DNA from: an uncultured Candidatus Saccharibacteria bacterium | GTDB lineage: Bacteria > Patescibacteriota > Saccharimonadia > Saccharimonadales > UBA4665 | Direction of reading: 5' to 3' | Length of the DNA: 34,255 nucleotides | NCBI GenBank assembly: GCA_903839515.1 | Contig: CAIMCP010000045.1 | Span: forward strand, 1-34,255 | Shown: positions 25,328 through 32,832 of the stretch, in pieces | Numbering within the stretch: the first letter of the stretch is position 1 | Layout: each line of letters starts with the position of its first letter | The notes under the pieces: generated by a model | Database searches by the model: none | Told to the model about the DNA's origin: nothing | Seen by the model: the letters and a program-made list of their open reading frames with translations, nothing else | Made by a program: the position numbers and the translations under genes

Positions 25328-25675
25328 ATGAGAAAAAAATTACACCCAAGCAATTACCGACAAGTTGTCTTTCAAGACATCAATAATGACTTTAGATTTA
25401 TAACAAGATCTACTGCTGATTCTGATGAGACAGTCAAATGGACAGATGGAAACGAATATCCGTTAGTTAAAATGTATATAAGTAGCGCTTCTCACCCATT
25501 CTTCACTGGTGAAGAAAGAATTGTAGATATCGAAGGAAGAGTCGATAAGTTTAAGGCACGTGCTGAAGCTGCTAAAAAAGCTCAAGAGACTCGGAATAAA
25601 TCTGCTGCTAAAAAAGCTAGTCGCAAAAAACCAAGTACTAAAGAAGCTAAACCAGAACTAAAAGCAGTTAAATAA
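25328..25675 (+). CDS. rpmE: 50S ribosomal protein L31, zinc-free type with basic C-terminal tail
   Basis: 115 aa from the ATG chosen here; the track's GTG at 25307 is upstream of the predicted transcription start. The core (KLHPSNYRQVVFQDI, FITRSTADS, YPLVKMYISSASHPFFTGEE, GRVDKFKARA) is L31; it lacks the CxxC zinc cysteines, as in the C-minus (type B-like) form. The last 40 or so residues are an Ala/Lys-rich extension (AAKKASRKKPSTKEAK) longer than usual. A terminator-like hairpin follows the stop codon. Confidence 0.93.
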   Translation: MRKKLHPSNYRQVVFQDINNDFRFITRSTADSDETVKWTDGNEYPLVKMYISSASHPFFTGEERIVDIEGRVDKFKARAEAAKKAQETRNKSAAKKASRKKPSTKEAKPELKAVK

Positions 25676-25685
25676 CTAATAAATC

Positions 25686-25717
25686 AAGGGGTCAAAAATA
25701 ATTTAGACCTTTTTTTA
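25686..25717 (+). terminator. Rho-independent-like terminator after rpmE
   Basis: aaGGGGTC then a 12-nt loop (aaaaataattta) then GACCtttttt: a GGTC/GACC stem extended by G-U and A-U pairs and followed by a run of T. The stem is short, so strength is uncertain. Confidence 0.55.
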
Positions 25718-25737
25718 TTACCTGTTAAAGTAGTATC

Positions 25738-26796
25738 ATGAACAATCAAGAAGAAAATTTACGAAAAGAAATCTCTGAAATTGACCTAAAACTTGAGGAT
25801 AGTTCAATATTCTCATCCAAGGAATATCCCAAAATCGCGAAACGTCGACAAGAAATATCAGACATCTTAGATTTGTTTGATGAGAAAAAATCTAATACTG
25901 AAAAACTTAAACAAGCGCATGAAATGCTTAATGGCTCCGATACAGAAATGTCTAGTATGGCAAAAGAAGAAATTGAGGAGCTAAATCTTCAAATGGAATC
26001 AATCAATAATTCTCTTAATGATGCCTTAATTCCAAAAGATCCAAATGATTCAAAAAATGTAATTATTGAAATTCGAGCAGCTGCCGGTGGCGATGAAGCT
26101 AGTCTATTCGCTGCGGAAGTATATAGGATGTACGTGAGATGGTCTGAGATTCACAACTTCAAAGTTGACCTAATCAATGAAAATCCTAGTGATGCTGGCG
26201 GATTTAAGGAAATAATTTTCTCAGTTAATGGTCATGACATTTATAAATCTCTAAAATTCGAAGCAGGAGTTCACAGAGTTCAAAGAATTCCAGTTACTGA
26301 AAGTAGTGGCAGAATTCATACATCGACTGTTACGGTTGCGGTACTTCCTGAAGCTGAAGAAACCGAAATTGAGCTAGAACAGAAAGACCTAAGAATTGAT
26401 TCATATAGAGCTAGTGGTCATGGTGGACAATCAGTAAACACAACAGACTCCGCGGTAAGAATAACCCATGTTCCTACAGGAATAGTAGTCACCTGTCAGG
26501 ATGAAAAATCTCAAATAAAAAACAAAGATAAAGCTATGGGCGTTCTTCGATCAAGACTTCTATCTATGAAAATAGAAGAAGAACAAAAGAAAATGAGCGA
26601 ATCTAGACTCAAGCTAATAGGATCAGGAGATCGTTCCGAAAAAATTAGAACCTATAACTTCCCTCAAGACAGAATTACGGACCACAGAATTGGATATTCA
26701 AGAAGTAACATTCCAGGTGCTCTCAATGGGGAAATTGATGACATTATAGAACAACTACAGAATTATGAACACGAACTACTCACCAACAATCAATGA
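25738..26796 (+). CDS. prfA: Peptide chain release factor 1 (RF1)
   Basis: 352 aa. The stop-codon reading motif PVT (185-187, [14 protein letters not shown]) identifies RF1 (UAA/UAG), and GGQ (229-231) in [17 protein letters not shown] is the peptide-release motif. The N-terminal helical domain is slightly short. It begins 62 bp after rpmE, past the terminator, and overlaps the next gene prmC by 32 nt. No clear Shine-Dalgarno precedes the ATG. Confidence 0.97.
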   Translation: MNNQEENLRKEISEIDLKLEDSSIFSSKEYPKIAKRRQEISDILDLFDEKKSNTEKLKQAHEMLNGSDTEMSSMAKEEIEELNLQMESINNSLNDALIPKDPNDSKNVIIEIRAAAGGDEASLFAAEVYRMYVRWSEIHNFKVDLINENPSDAGGFKEIIFSVNGHDIYKSLKFEAGVHRVQRIPVTESSGRIHTSTVTVAVLPEAEETEIELEQKDLRIDSYRASGHGGQSVNTTDSAVRITHVPTGIVVTCQDEKSQIKNKDKAMGVLRSRLLSMKIEEEQKKMSESRLKLIGSGDRSEKIRTYNFPQDRITDHRIGYSRSNIPGALNGEIDDIIEQLQNYEHELLTNNQ

Positions 26797-27592
26797 TTGG
26801 CTGAATAAATCAGAGAAAATTCTTAGAGATAGCAACATAAGTTCTTCGAGACTAGATTGTTTAATGCTTCTCGAATTTGTATTACAAAAAACCAGAGTCC
26901 ATATATTGTCTGAAATGGGATATGAACTTAGTCAAGACGATTTAAAAAAGTTAGACGATTTTCTACTTCTGAGAAAAGATCGCCTTCCAATTGCTTATAT
27001 TACAGGTTCCGTGAATTTCTTTAGAAGAGATTTTTTTGTGAATCAGGATGTGTTGATTCCTAGACCAGAAACCGAGGAAATAATTAGTCAAACGCTTAAA
27101 CTAAATCTGAAAAATATTTCCAGGATTGCAGATATCGGCTGCGGTTCGGGATGTATAGGAATAAGCCTAGCTCTTGAATTACCTGACAAAAAAGTCGATT
27201 TATATGACTTAGATCAAAAAGCACTAGATGTGGCCAAAATAAACTGCTCAAGATATAATTTAAAATTAAATTTAACTAAGTCCAACCTACTTGCTAAATT
27301 GGAAGATAATTATGATTTGATAGTCTGTAATCTTCCCTATGTTCCAATAGACTTCAATGTTTCAAGCGAAGTTAGTTATGAACCAAAGACTGCTGTTTTT
27401 TCGGGTAAGGATGGTATGGATTTATATAGAAAGTTTTGGACTCAGGTCAATGAATTAAAATCTAAGCCTGTATATATTATTACTGAAAGTCTAATATTCC
27501 AACATGATCTGATGGAGAATATAGCTAAAGAATATTCATACAATATAATTTCTAAAAATGCTCTAATTCAGACTTTTAGCTTAGTGGCATAG
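26765..27592 (+). CDS. prmC: Release factor glutamine methyltransferase
   Basis: 275 aa. N-terminal helical domain, then [26 protein letters not shown] and the SAM-binding [14 protein letters not shown]. The catalytic loop, NPPY in most PrmC proteins, reads NLPYVP (189-192). It methylates the GGQ glutamine of RF1 and RF2, both encoded in this window. The start overlaps prfA by 32 nt, so the pair is coupled. Its 3' end overlaps the convergent htrA gene by 17 nt. Confidence 0.94.
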   Translation: MNTNYSPTINDWLNKSEKILRDSNISSSRLDCLMLLEFVLQKTRVHILSEMGYELSQDDLKKLDDFLLLRKDRLPIAYITGSVNFFRRDFFVNQDVLIPRPETEEIISQTLKLNLKNISRIADIGCGSGCIGISLALELPDKKVDLYDLDQKALDVAKINCSRYNLKLNLTKSNLLAKLEDNYDLIVCNLPYVPIDFNVSSEVSYEPKTAVFSGKDGMDLYRKFWTQVNELKSKPVYIITESLIFQHDLMENIAKEYSYNIISKNALIQTFSLVA

Positions 27593-28796
27593 AGCCGACA
27601 GTAATTGGTACGGATAAGGTTTTACCGTTTCTAATCACCTTAAGAGTTACATTAGTGCCAACACTATAATTGTCAACGAGTGAGGTCAGAGTATTATTCA
27701 TATTAATCGTGCTGCCGTTAACCTCTGTAATAATATCGCCTTCTTGAAGACCGGCTTTTGCTGCAGGACTACCATCAACTACTCCTGATTGACCGGTAAC
27801 GGATGAAGGAAGAATATAAGCCCCCTGATCGACGCTAAGATTGTATTTATTTTTTACACTTGCATCAATTGGCACATAAACTACACCAAGATAGGGTCTC
27901 TCAAATTTACCCGTATTCTCAATATTTTTAATGATTCCACTAACGTTATTTATTGGAATAGAGAAGCCTATATTCTGAGCTGAAGCGGCTGTTGCAACAT
28001 TGATACCAATAACCTGCCCACTTAAATTAACCAATGGTCCACCTGAGTTTCCCTCGTTGATTGCTGCATCTGTTTGGAATAACCCATCCAAATTTTCGCT
28101 ACTCAATCCAGAGCCATCGCTAGCCTGAATACTTCTTCCAAATCCGGATATAATTCCTGAAGTAACCGTATTTTGGAATTGACCAAGTGCATTTCCGATG
28201 GCTACAACTGAATCGCCCACCTGGACTTTATTGGAATTGCCGAGATTAGCAGGTACCAATTTTTGACCATTGGTATTATTTATTTTCAAAATAGCAATGT
28301 CCAGACTGTCGGTACTATTAGTCCTACCGATAACAGTTACACTATCTAAAACCTTACCGTTCGCTAGGGTAACACTCACATTTGTAGCTCCAGATGGGAC
28401 AACATGCCTGTTAGTTACTATATATCCAGAACTAGTAAGGATTATTCCAGTGCCAGCAGCTCTTTGGGTAGTTGGCTGGGTTTGAAAGCCAAATATTGAA
28501 TCGTTGACAGAACTACTGCTTGATTGGGTGACATTAATTGAAACCACGCTTTGACCGACCGTCTGAGCTATGTTCCTAATAACATCGCCTTGTTGAGACA
28601 CGACCTCTTTTTGAATTGCAGTACCGTTATGGGAAAGTTCAGATCGGGATCCAAACCAGCCTCCAAGGAAACCTAGCCCAAGTGTAATTATAAAAAATAA
28701 AATAATACTTAATAAATTGGCTCTTCTCATATTAAGCATGCTTTTATTCTCATGCCTAAGGCCTATACTAGGACCACTCTTATCTAAATCACCCAT
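27576..28796 (-). CDS. HtrA/DegP-like membrane-anchored serine protease with PDZ domain
   Basis: 406 aa. A cytosolic N-terminus of about 25 residues, one TM (27-47), a Ser-rich linker, then a trypsin-like domain with the triad H131 (TNRHVV), D166 (SLDIAIL) and S251 (NEGNSGGPL). A single PDZ domain lies at about 300-395 (GSPAAKAGLQEGDIITEVNG). It should degrade or refold damaged proteins outside the membrane. A GGGGG-type ribosome binding site precedes the ATG, and the upstream multi-TM protein gene ends 14 bp before, so they form an operon. Confidence 0.95.
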   Translation of the reverse strand: MGDLDKSGPSIGLRHENKSMLNMRRANLLSIILFFIITLGLGFLGGWFGSRSELSHNGTAIQKEVVSQQGDVIRNIAQTVGQSVVSINVTQSSSSSVNDSIFGFQTQPTTQRAAGTGIILTSSGYIVTNRHVVPSGATNVSVTLANGKVLDSVTVIGRTNSTDSLDIAILKINNTNGQKLVPANLGNSNKVQVGDSVVAIGNALGQFQNTVTSGIISGFGRSIQASDGSGLSSENLDGLFQTDAAINEGNSGGPLVNLSGQVIGINVATAASAQNIGFSIPINNVSGIIKNIENTGKFERPYLGVVYVPIDASVKNKYNLSVDQGAYILPSSVTGQSGVVDGSPAAKAGLQEGDIITEVNGSTINMNNTLTSLVDNYSVGTNVTLKVIRNGKTLSVPITVGSMPLS

Positions 28797-28810
28797 TGAT
28801 TTACCCCCTT

Positions 28811-29569
28811 TTAAGATTTTGTTATTTGATTGCCTAATCTTAAGATTCCAAAAACTAAAATAGATATCACTACTATTACCATTATAATTATAAATTGTCT
28901 TTGAAGCAATCTATTAAGCTTATTGGTTTTGTTCAAATAATAAATTGAAGCTACTGCATACCCGACTATCGTTAGAATCAATGTTGGTTGAGCTATTGTT
29001 CCATAAAATAATAGCCAATAAGAAAGTATCCATGCCAATGCAGCCCCAAAATATCCCCATGTGTATGACATTAATCGGGCGTAAGGCTCTTCGAAATTAT
29101 CGAAAAAGTGTCTTGCTGATAGAAAACAAACAAAACCAGTCATAACTGTTAGTTCAAGCCCAGTGGCACTTTCCCAGCTATATATAGCCATAAGACCAAA
29201 TAATTGCGCGACTAAAGACTGTACCGATACAAGAAAAGATGTTTGAGCAGGTTTAATCACCGTTAACCATATAGCGTAGACCAATGCCCAGAGCAGTTGC
29301 CATCCAGGTCCAGAACTGTGAAACATAAATACTATGACCGAAAAACCGACAATAATATCTACAGAGTTTGCCCTGATGTTAGCAGGCCAAAATCTTGGTT
29401 TGACTGCAAACATTCTCCATTTACTTAAAACAATTAATGCTACGGCTAATTGAGTAAAGTCTAATCTAACAAAAATAAACACGAATAATGGAAGGAGTAT
29501 AGTTAAACCAAAATGAAATAGATGAGAAAATCCGGAAATTGGTTTAATTTTTTTAAATAGATTCTTCAT
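28811..29569 (-). CDS. Polytopic membrane protein of unknown function
   Basis: 252 aa, not recognised as a known family. About seven or eight hydrophobic segments are visible (roughly 15-35, 39-50, 68-86, 88-105, 112-128, 138-150, 168-190, 193-212, 226-245). Short conserved-looking polar stretches lie between them: LSKWRMFAVKPRFWPANIRAN, SARHFFDNFEEPYARLM and NKTNKLNRLLQRQF. No nucleotide-binding, protease or transporter motif was found. It is transcribed ahead of htrA (14-bp gap), so it may belong to envelope quality control (inference). An extended -10 TGCTATAAT ends 11 nt before the ATG. Confidence 0.8.
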   Translation of the reverse strand: MKNLFKKIKPISGFSHLFHFGLTILLPLFVFIFVRLDFTQLAVALIVLSKWRMFAVKPRFWPANIRANSVDIIVGFSVIVFMFHSSGPGWQLLWALVYAIWLTVIKPAQTSFLVSVQSLVAQLFGLMAIYSWESATGLELTVMTGFVCFLSARHFFDNFEEPYARLMSYTWGYFGAALAWILSYWLLFYGTIAQPTLILTIVGYAVASIYYLNKTNKLNRLLQRQFIIIMVIVVISILVFGILRLGNQITKS

Positions 29570-29580
29570 TTCTTAATAGA

Positions 29581-29589
29581 ATTATAGCA
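29581..29589 (-). promoter_or_regulatory. Extended -10 promoter of the membrane protein-htrA operon
   Basis: TGCTATAAT on the minus strand, the same nonamer as at the heliorhodopsin gene; the box ends 11 nt before the ATG. No good -35 seen. Confidence 0.48.
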
Positions 29590-29627
29590 AAAAAAATACT
29601 ATTTTTCGCCTTATCCGATTCATATAT

Positions 29628-30077
29628 TTAATTAAAGATTAATTTGCTTGGATTAATCTTATCAGTAGCTATCAAAAAAATTAATAAAATTATAGCCAAA
29701 GCTATTATCATGATTATTATATTTTTAATAATCTTCAGTTTACTTCTCTTTTTTTTGGGCTTTTTGTCATGGCTCTTGGTTTGGGAATTATTAAGTAAAC
29801 TACTTAAATCTGTCGATTCATTAACACTTGTAAAGATTTCTTGTTTAGAATTTTTATGAATTTTTTCTGGAGTAATTTGTGTATTTAAATTCGGCAAGGA
29901 TGAATGATATCCATTCGGCCTATTAAAATCATCTATCCTCCTATTGGTGCCCCCATTGATTGCTGCGGCACTTTCTTTAGACTGCATTGGTTTAACAGTG
30001 TTTCTACCTAGACGATGGGGATTGATTAAAACATCTTGGTTACTGTGCTTGGAATGTGTTTTCTTTTTAAAAATCAT
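29628..30077 (-). CDS. Small hypothetical protein with C-terminal transmembrane helix
   Basis: 149 aa with the start chosen here; not recognised. The first 115 or so residues are polar, rich in Asn, Ser, Lys and His, and look disordered. A strongly basic stretch (KKPKKKRSKLK) leads to one TM (IIIMIIALAIILLIFLIA), leaving about 12 residues beyond. This is a C-terminally anchored layout with the polar region in the cytoplasm if the positive-inside rule holds. The track's first ATG (30092) overlaps a TATAAT box (30096-30091), so the second ATG at 30077 is the likelier start. It is divergent from lepB. Confidence 0.65.
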   Translation of the reverse strand: MIFKKKTHSKHSNQDVLINPHRLGRNTVKPMQSKESAAAINGGTNRRIDDFNRPNGYHSSLPNLNTQITPEKIHKNSKQEIFTSVNESTDLSSLLNNSQTKSHDKKPKKKRSKLKIIKNIIIMIIALAIILLIFLIATDKINPSKLIFN

Positions 30078-30090
30078 ATACTTAAATACC

Positions 30091-30096
30091 ATTATA
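30091..30096 (-). promoter_or_regulatory. -10 box overlapping the upstream ATG of the small TM protein gene
   Basis: TATAAT on the minus strand shares its AT with the ATG at 30092. It ends 13 nt before the second ATG at 30077, fitting transcription from about 30084 and a start at 30077. Confidence 0.45.
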
Positions 30097-30159
30097 CATT
30101 TGTTTATTAATAAAAACTCATGCTTTAAAATCTAAAATCATATATAGTTAATCTAGTAT

Positions 30160-30762
30160 ATGGACAATAATGAGATAAAAAACGACTTCGAAAAACATTC
30201 ATTCGCTAATAATCTTCCAACCATCGGGATAATTGCCTTTTCTATATTGACTGCAATTCTATTGATAGTTTTTGTTTTCCAATCTTACCAAGTGGATGGC
30301 CCTAGCATGGAAACAACCCTAATCAATAATGACAGATTAATTGTGTGGAAATTACCGGTAACTTGGTCTCGGATCACAGGCCACCCATTCGTGCCAAATA
30401 TTGGCGATATAATAATATTTAATGCTCCTGAACTTGGCAAGCAGCTTGTTAAAAGGGTTATAGCTCTACCCGGCGATAGAGTTACAGTGAACAATGGTAT
30501 CGTTACGGTTTATGACGATAAACATCCGAAGGGCTTTCATCCAGACACATCACTACCATATGGCAAAACTACGAAAATTCCTTATACAACAAATGAAGGC
30601 CAACCTATCAATATTACGCTGGGCGAGAATCAGATATATGTTTGTGGTGATAACAGACCAGTTTCTGAAGACTCAAGAATCATTGGACCAGTTCCACTAA
30701 ATCAAGTAATTGGAAAATTAGTACTTAGAATACTACCCGTTACAAAAATAGAAATTTATTAG
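30160..30762 (+). CDS. lepB: Signal peptidase I
   Basis: 200 aa. One N-terminal TM (about 20-42), then box B with the catalytic Ser S49 in VDGPSMETTL, and box D with the general-base Lys K98 in QLVKRVIALPGD; box E GDNRPVSEDSR is intact. It removes signal peptides from proteins exported by Sec, including the CHAP hydrolase here. A possible -10 (TATAGT, 30143-30148) lies 11 nt before the ATG. Its stop codon overlaps that of the convergent parB gene. Confidence 0.96.
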   Translation: MDNNEIKNDFEKHSFANNLPTIGIIAFSILTAILLIVFVFQSYQVDGPSMETTLINNDRLIVWKLPVTWSRITGHPFVPNIGDIIIFNAPELGKQLVKRVIALPGDRVTVNNGIVTVYDDKHPKGFHPDTSLPYGKTTKIPYTTNEGQPINITLGENQIYVCGDNRPVSEDSRIIGPVPLNQVIGKLVLRILPVTKIEIY

Positions 30763-31634
30763 CTAAGCTGTTTTATAATCCTAGCTAAATCATCTTCATT
30801 CTTAAAGCCAATTTCTAGCCTTCCACCCTTAGCGGTTCTTTTTATGCTAACTGGTGCATCAATACGCTTACCTAGCTGTTTCGTATATGGGTTTTCGGTC
30901 TTAACTCTTTCATGTGCAGTTTTATTGTCAGCTCCAAGCTTCTTATAAGCCACCACCCATCTTTCAGCCTGTCTTACAGACCATCCTTTTTTTATAATAG
31001 TATCTAGAAGTTCTTTTTGGGCAGATGGATTAGCATTTAGAGAAAGGATTGATCTTGCATGCCCCTCAGTAATTTTATTGCTGTTTAGGGCATCAATAGC
31101 TTCCTTTGGTAGTTGCAATAGTCTTACATTATTTGCAATCGTTCTACCGGACTTACCAAGTCTTTTCCCTATATCATCATAAGTCAGGTCGAAGTTTTGA
31201 TGTAGTTCATTTACAGATTTAGCCAGCTCAAGTGGCGATAGATTTACTCTCTGAATATTTTCTATTAACGCAATCTCTAATTTTGTATCTTCTTTTTCAT
31301 CCCTAACAATAACTGGAACGGTTTTAAGCTCAGCTAATTTAGAAGCCCTCCAGCGTCTCTCTCCTGCTATAATCGAGTATTTATCCTTCTCACCCTTAAT
31401 CGGCGCCACAATCAAAGGTTGGAGCACTCCATGGACCTTTATCGATTCAGCTAACTCGCCTATTGAATCATTATTGAACTCCTTACGTGGCTGATTAATA
31501 TTTGGAGATACGAGATCGATTGATATTTTCTGAATTCTTTCAGATTCGTCAAGCAAAATACTTTTATCAAAATCAGTAGATAATAGCGTGCCCATTCCTC
31601 TACCTAGAGCGTTATGACTATTTAATGCCGACAC
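30759..31634 (-). CDS. parB: Chromosome partitioning protein ParB
   Basis: 291 aa with the start chosen here. The N-terminus ALGRGMGTLLS is typical ParB; the CTP-binding/ParB domain contains NQPRKEF, VHGVLQPLIV and AGERRWRASK, then LIENIQRVNLSPLE and an HTH (YDDIGKRLGKSGRTIANNVRLL), and a C-terminal dimerisation domain. The track's 324-aa version overlaps parA by 116 nt. A perfect AGGAGG (31649-31644) lies 9 nt before the GTG at 31634, which makes the GTG the true start and reduces the overlap to 17 nt. It should bind parS, spread as a CTP clamp and act with ParA in origin segregation. Confidence 0.94.
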   Translation of the reverse strand: MSALNSHNALGRGMGTLLSTDFDKSILLDESERIQKISIDLVSPNINQPRKEFNNDSIGELAESIKVHGVLQPLIVAPIKGEKDKYSIIAGERRWRASKLAELKTVPVIVRDEKEDTKLEIALIENIQRVNLSPLELAKSVNELHQNFDLTYDDIGKRLGKSGRTIANNVRLLQLPKEAIDALNSNKITEGHARSILSLNANPSAQKELLDTIIKKGWSVRQAERWVVAYKKLGADNKTAHERVKTENPYTKQLGKRIDAPVSIKRTAKGGRLEIGFKNEDDLARIIKQLS

Positions 31635-32382
31635 GATTAATGACCTCCTTAGATAGTTGCTTATATGACCTTGAACCCTTGGACCATTTATCATGATCAT
31701 ATATGGCCTTACCGAAACTTGGCGCTTCAGCAAGTCTTATGTTCCTAGGAATTATTGTATCAAATACCTTATCACCAAAATGATTTTTAATTTCAGATAA
31801 TACTTGTTCGGATAATGACGTTCTTTTATCGTACATAGTTATAACTACGCCTAATATTTCTAATTTTTTATTAATACCCTGTTTTACTATTTGAACAATA
31901 TTCAATAGCTGACTAAGTCCTTCGAGTGCGTAATATTCAGCCTGTACAGGGATTAAGACTGAATTTGCGGCAGTAAGTGCGTTAATTGACAATAGACCAA
32001 GCGCAGGAGGACAATCAATTAATATGAAATCATGCGTGCAAGAAGCAAGTGATTCTTTAAGTTTATATTCTCGACTTATCATTGAACTTAAATCAATTTC
32101 AGCTCCAGCTAAATTGGGATTAGATGGAATAATAAATAAATTAGGAATATACGTTTCCTGTATTACTTCCTCGATAGGAGTTTTGGAAACTAAAATATTG
32201 TATGTAGTTTTCTCAAAAGTATTTCCAGATAATCCTAAACCGCTGGTTGCATTTCCTTGTGGATCTGAGTCAACAATAAGAACTTTATAGCCATCTTTTG
32301 CAAGCTGAGCACCCAAATTAATAGTCGTAGTTGTTTTACCAACCCCACCTTTTTGATTTACTATGGCTATTACCTGTGTCAT
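31618..32382 (-). CDS. parA: Chromosome partitioning ATPase ParA/Soj
   Basis: 254 aa. Deviant Walker A QKGGVGKTTTT near the N-terminus (11-18), DSDPQGNATSGLG (A'), and Walker B FILIDCPPALG are intact, with no N-terminal HTH, as in chromosomal Soj-type ParA. It moves ParB-bound origins by ATP-dependent DNA binding. parB overlaps its end and is read from a ribosome binding site inside parA. An extended -10 lies upstream with a leader of about 24 nt. Confidence 0.97.
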   Translation of the reverse strand: MTQVIAIVNQKGGVGKTTTTINLGAQLAKDGYKVLIVDSDPQGNATSGLGLSGNTFEKTTYNILVSKTPIEEVIQETYIPNLFIIPSNPNLAGAEIDLSSMISREYKLKESLASCTHDFILIDCPPALGLLSINALTAANSVLIPVQAEYYALEGLSQLLNIVQIVKQGINKKLEILGVVITMYDKRTSLSEQVLSEIKNHFGDKVFDTIIPRNIRLAEAPSFGKAIYDHDKWSKGSRSYKQLSKEVINRVGIK

Positions 32383-32412
32383 TTTTGTTTATAACCCCTA
32401 TATTCAAAGACA

Positions 32413-32421
32413 ATTATACCA
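32413..32421 (-). promoter_or_regulatory. Extended -10 promoter of parAB
   Basis: TGGTATAAT on the minus strand in the 63-bp rplU-parA gap; predicted start near 32406. A weak GGGG lies in the leader. Confidence 0.5.
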
Positions 32422-32445
32422 CCCTAAATCGGCAATAAACAGGAC

Positions 32446-32757
32446 TTAAGCGGAAATTTTTGTGATCTTTATATTTGAAAGATGTTGTCTGTGGCCATGA
32501 ACTGTGTGTACACGCTTTTTAGCCTTGTATCTAATAGATGTAACTTTTTTATCTTGAAAATCTGGATTAACTATTTCAGCTGTAACTTTAACGCCTTCAA
32601 CAATAGGCTGACCAACTTTTACATTATCACCATCAAAATACAAAAGACTGTCGAATGTAAGAGTCTTTGCGTCTGTATTTAATAGCTCAACATTTAAAGT
32701 AAGGCCTTCATTGACCAAATACTGTTTACCGCCAGTTACTATTACTGCTTTTTTCAT
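32446..32757 (-). CDS. rplU: 50S ribosomal protein L21
   Basis: 103 aa. VTGGKQYLVNEG at the N-terminus, VKVGQPIVEGVKVTAEI in the middle and RYKAKKRVHTVHGHRQHLSNIKI at the C-terminus are the L21 pattern. It binds 23S rRNA. An AAAGG site lies about 10 nt before the ATG, and a strong promoter is just upstream in the 75-bp gap after ileS. It is next to parA instead of its usual partner rpmA. Confidence 0.97.
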   Translation of the reverse strand: MKKAVIVTGGKQYLVNEGLTLNVELLNTDAKTLTFDSLLYFDGDNVKVGQPIVEGVKVTAEIVNPDFQDKKVTSIRYKAKKRVHTVHGHRQHLSNIKITKISA

Positions 32758-32793
32758 TAATATATTTTACCTTTAATAAATTACTATTGCTCA

Positions 32794-32823
32794 ATTCTAC
32801 CAGATTATGACCCCTATTGTCAA
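32794..32823 (-). promoter_or_regulatory. Promoter of rplU
   Basis: Minus-strand TTGACA (perfect -35, 32823-32818), 18-nt spacer, extended -10 TGGTAGAAT (box 32799-32794). Predicted leader about 30 nt with an AAAGG site. Confidence 0.7.
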
Positions 32824-32832
32824 AGTTCGAAT

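Noticed and set aside
30759-32445. parS sites or an origin near parAB
   Set aside because: No TGTTTCACGTGAAACA-like palindrome or DnaA-box cluster noticed by eye; a motif search would be needed to exclude weak sites.
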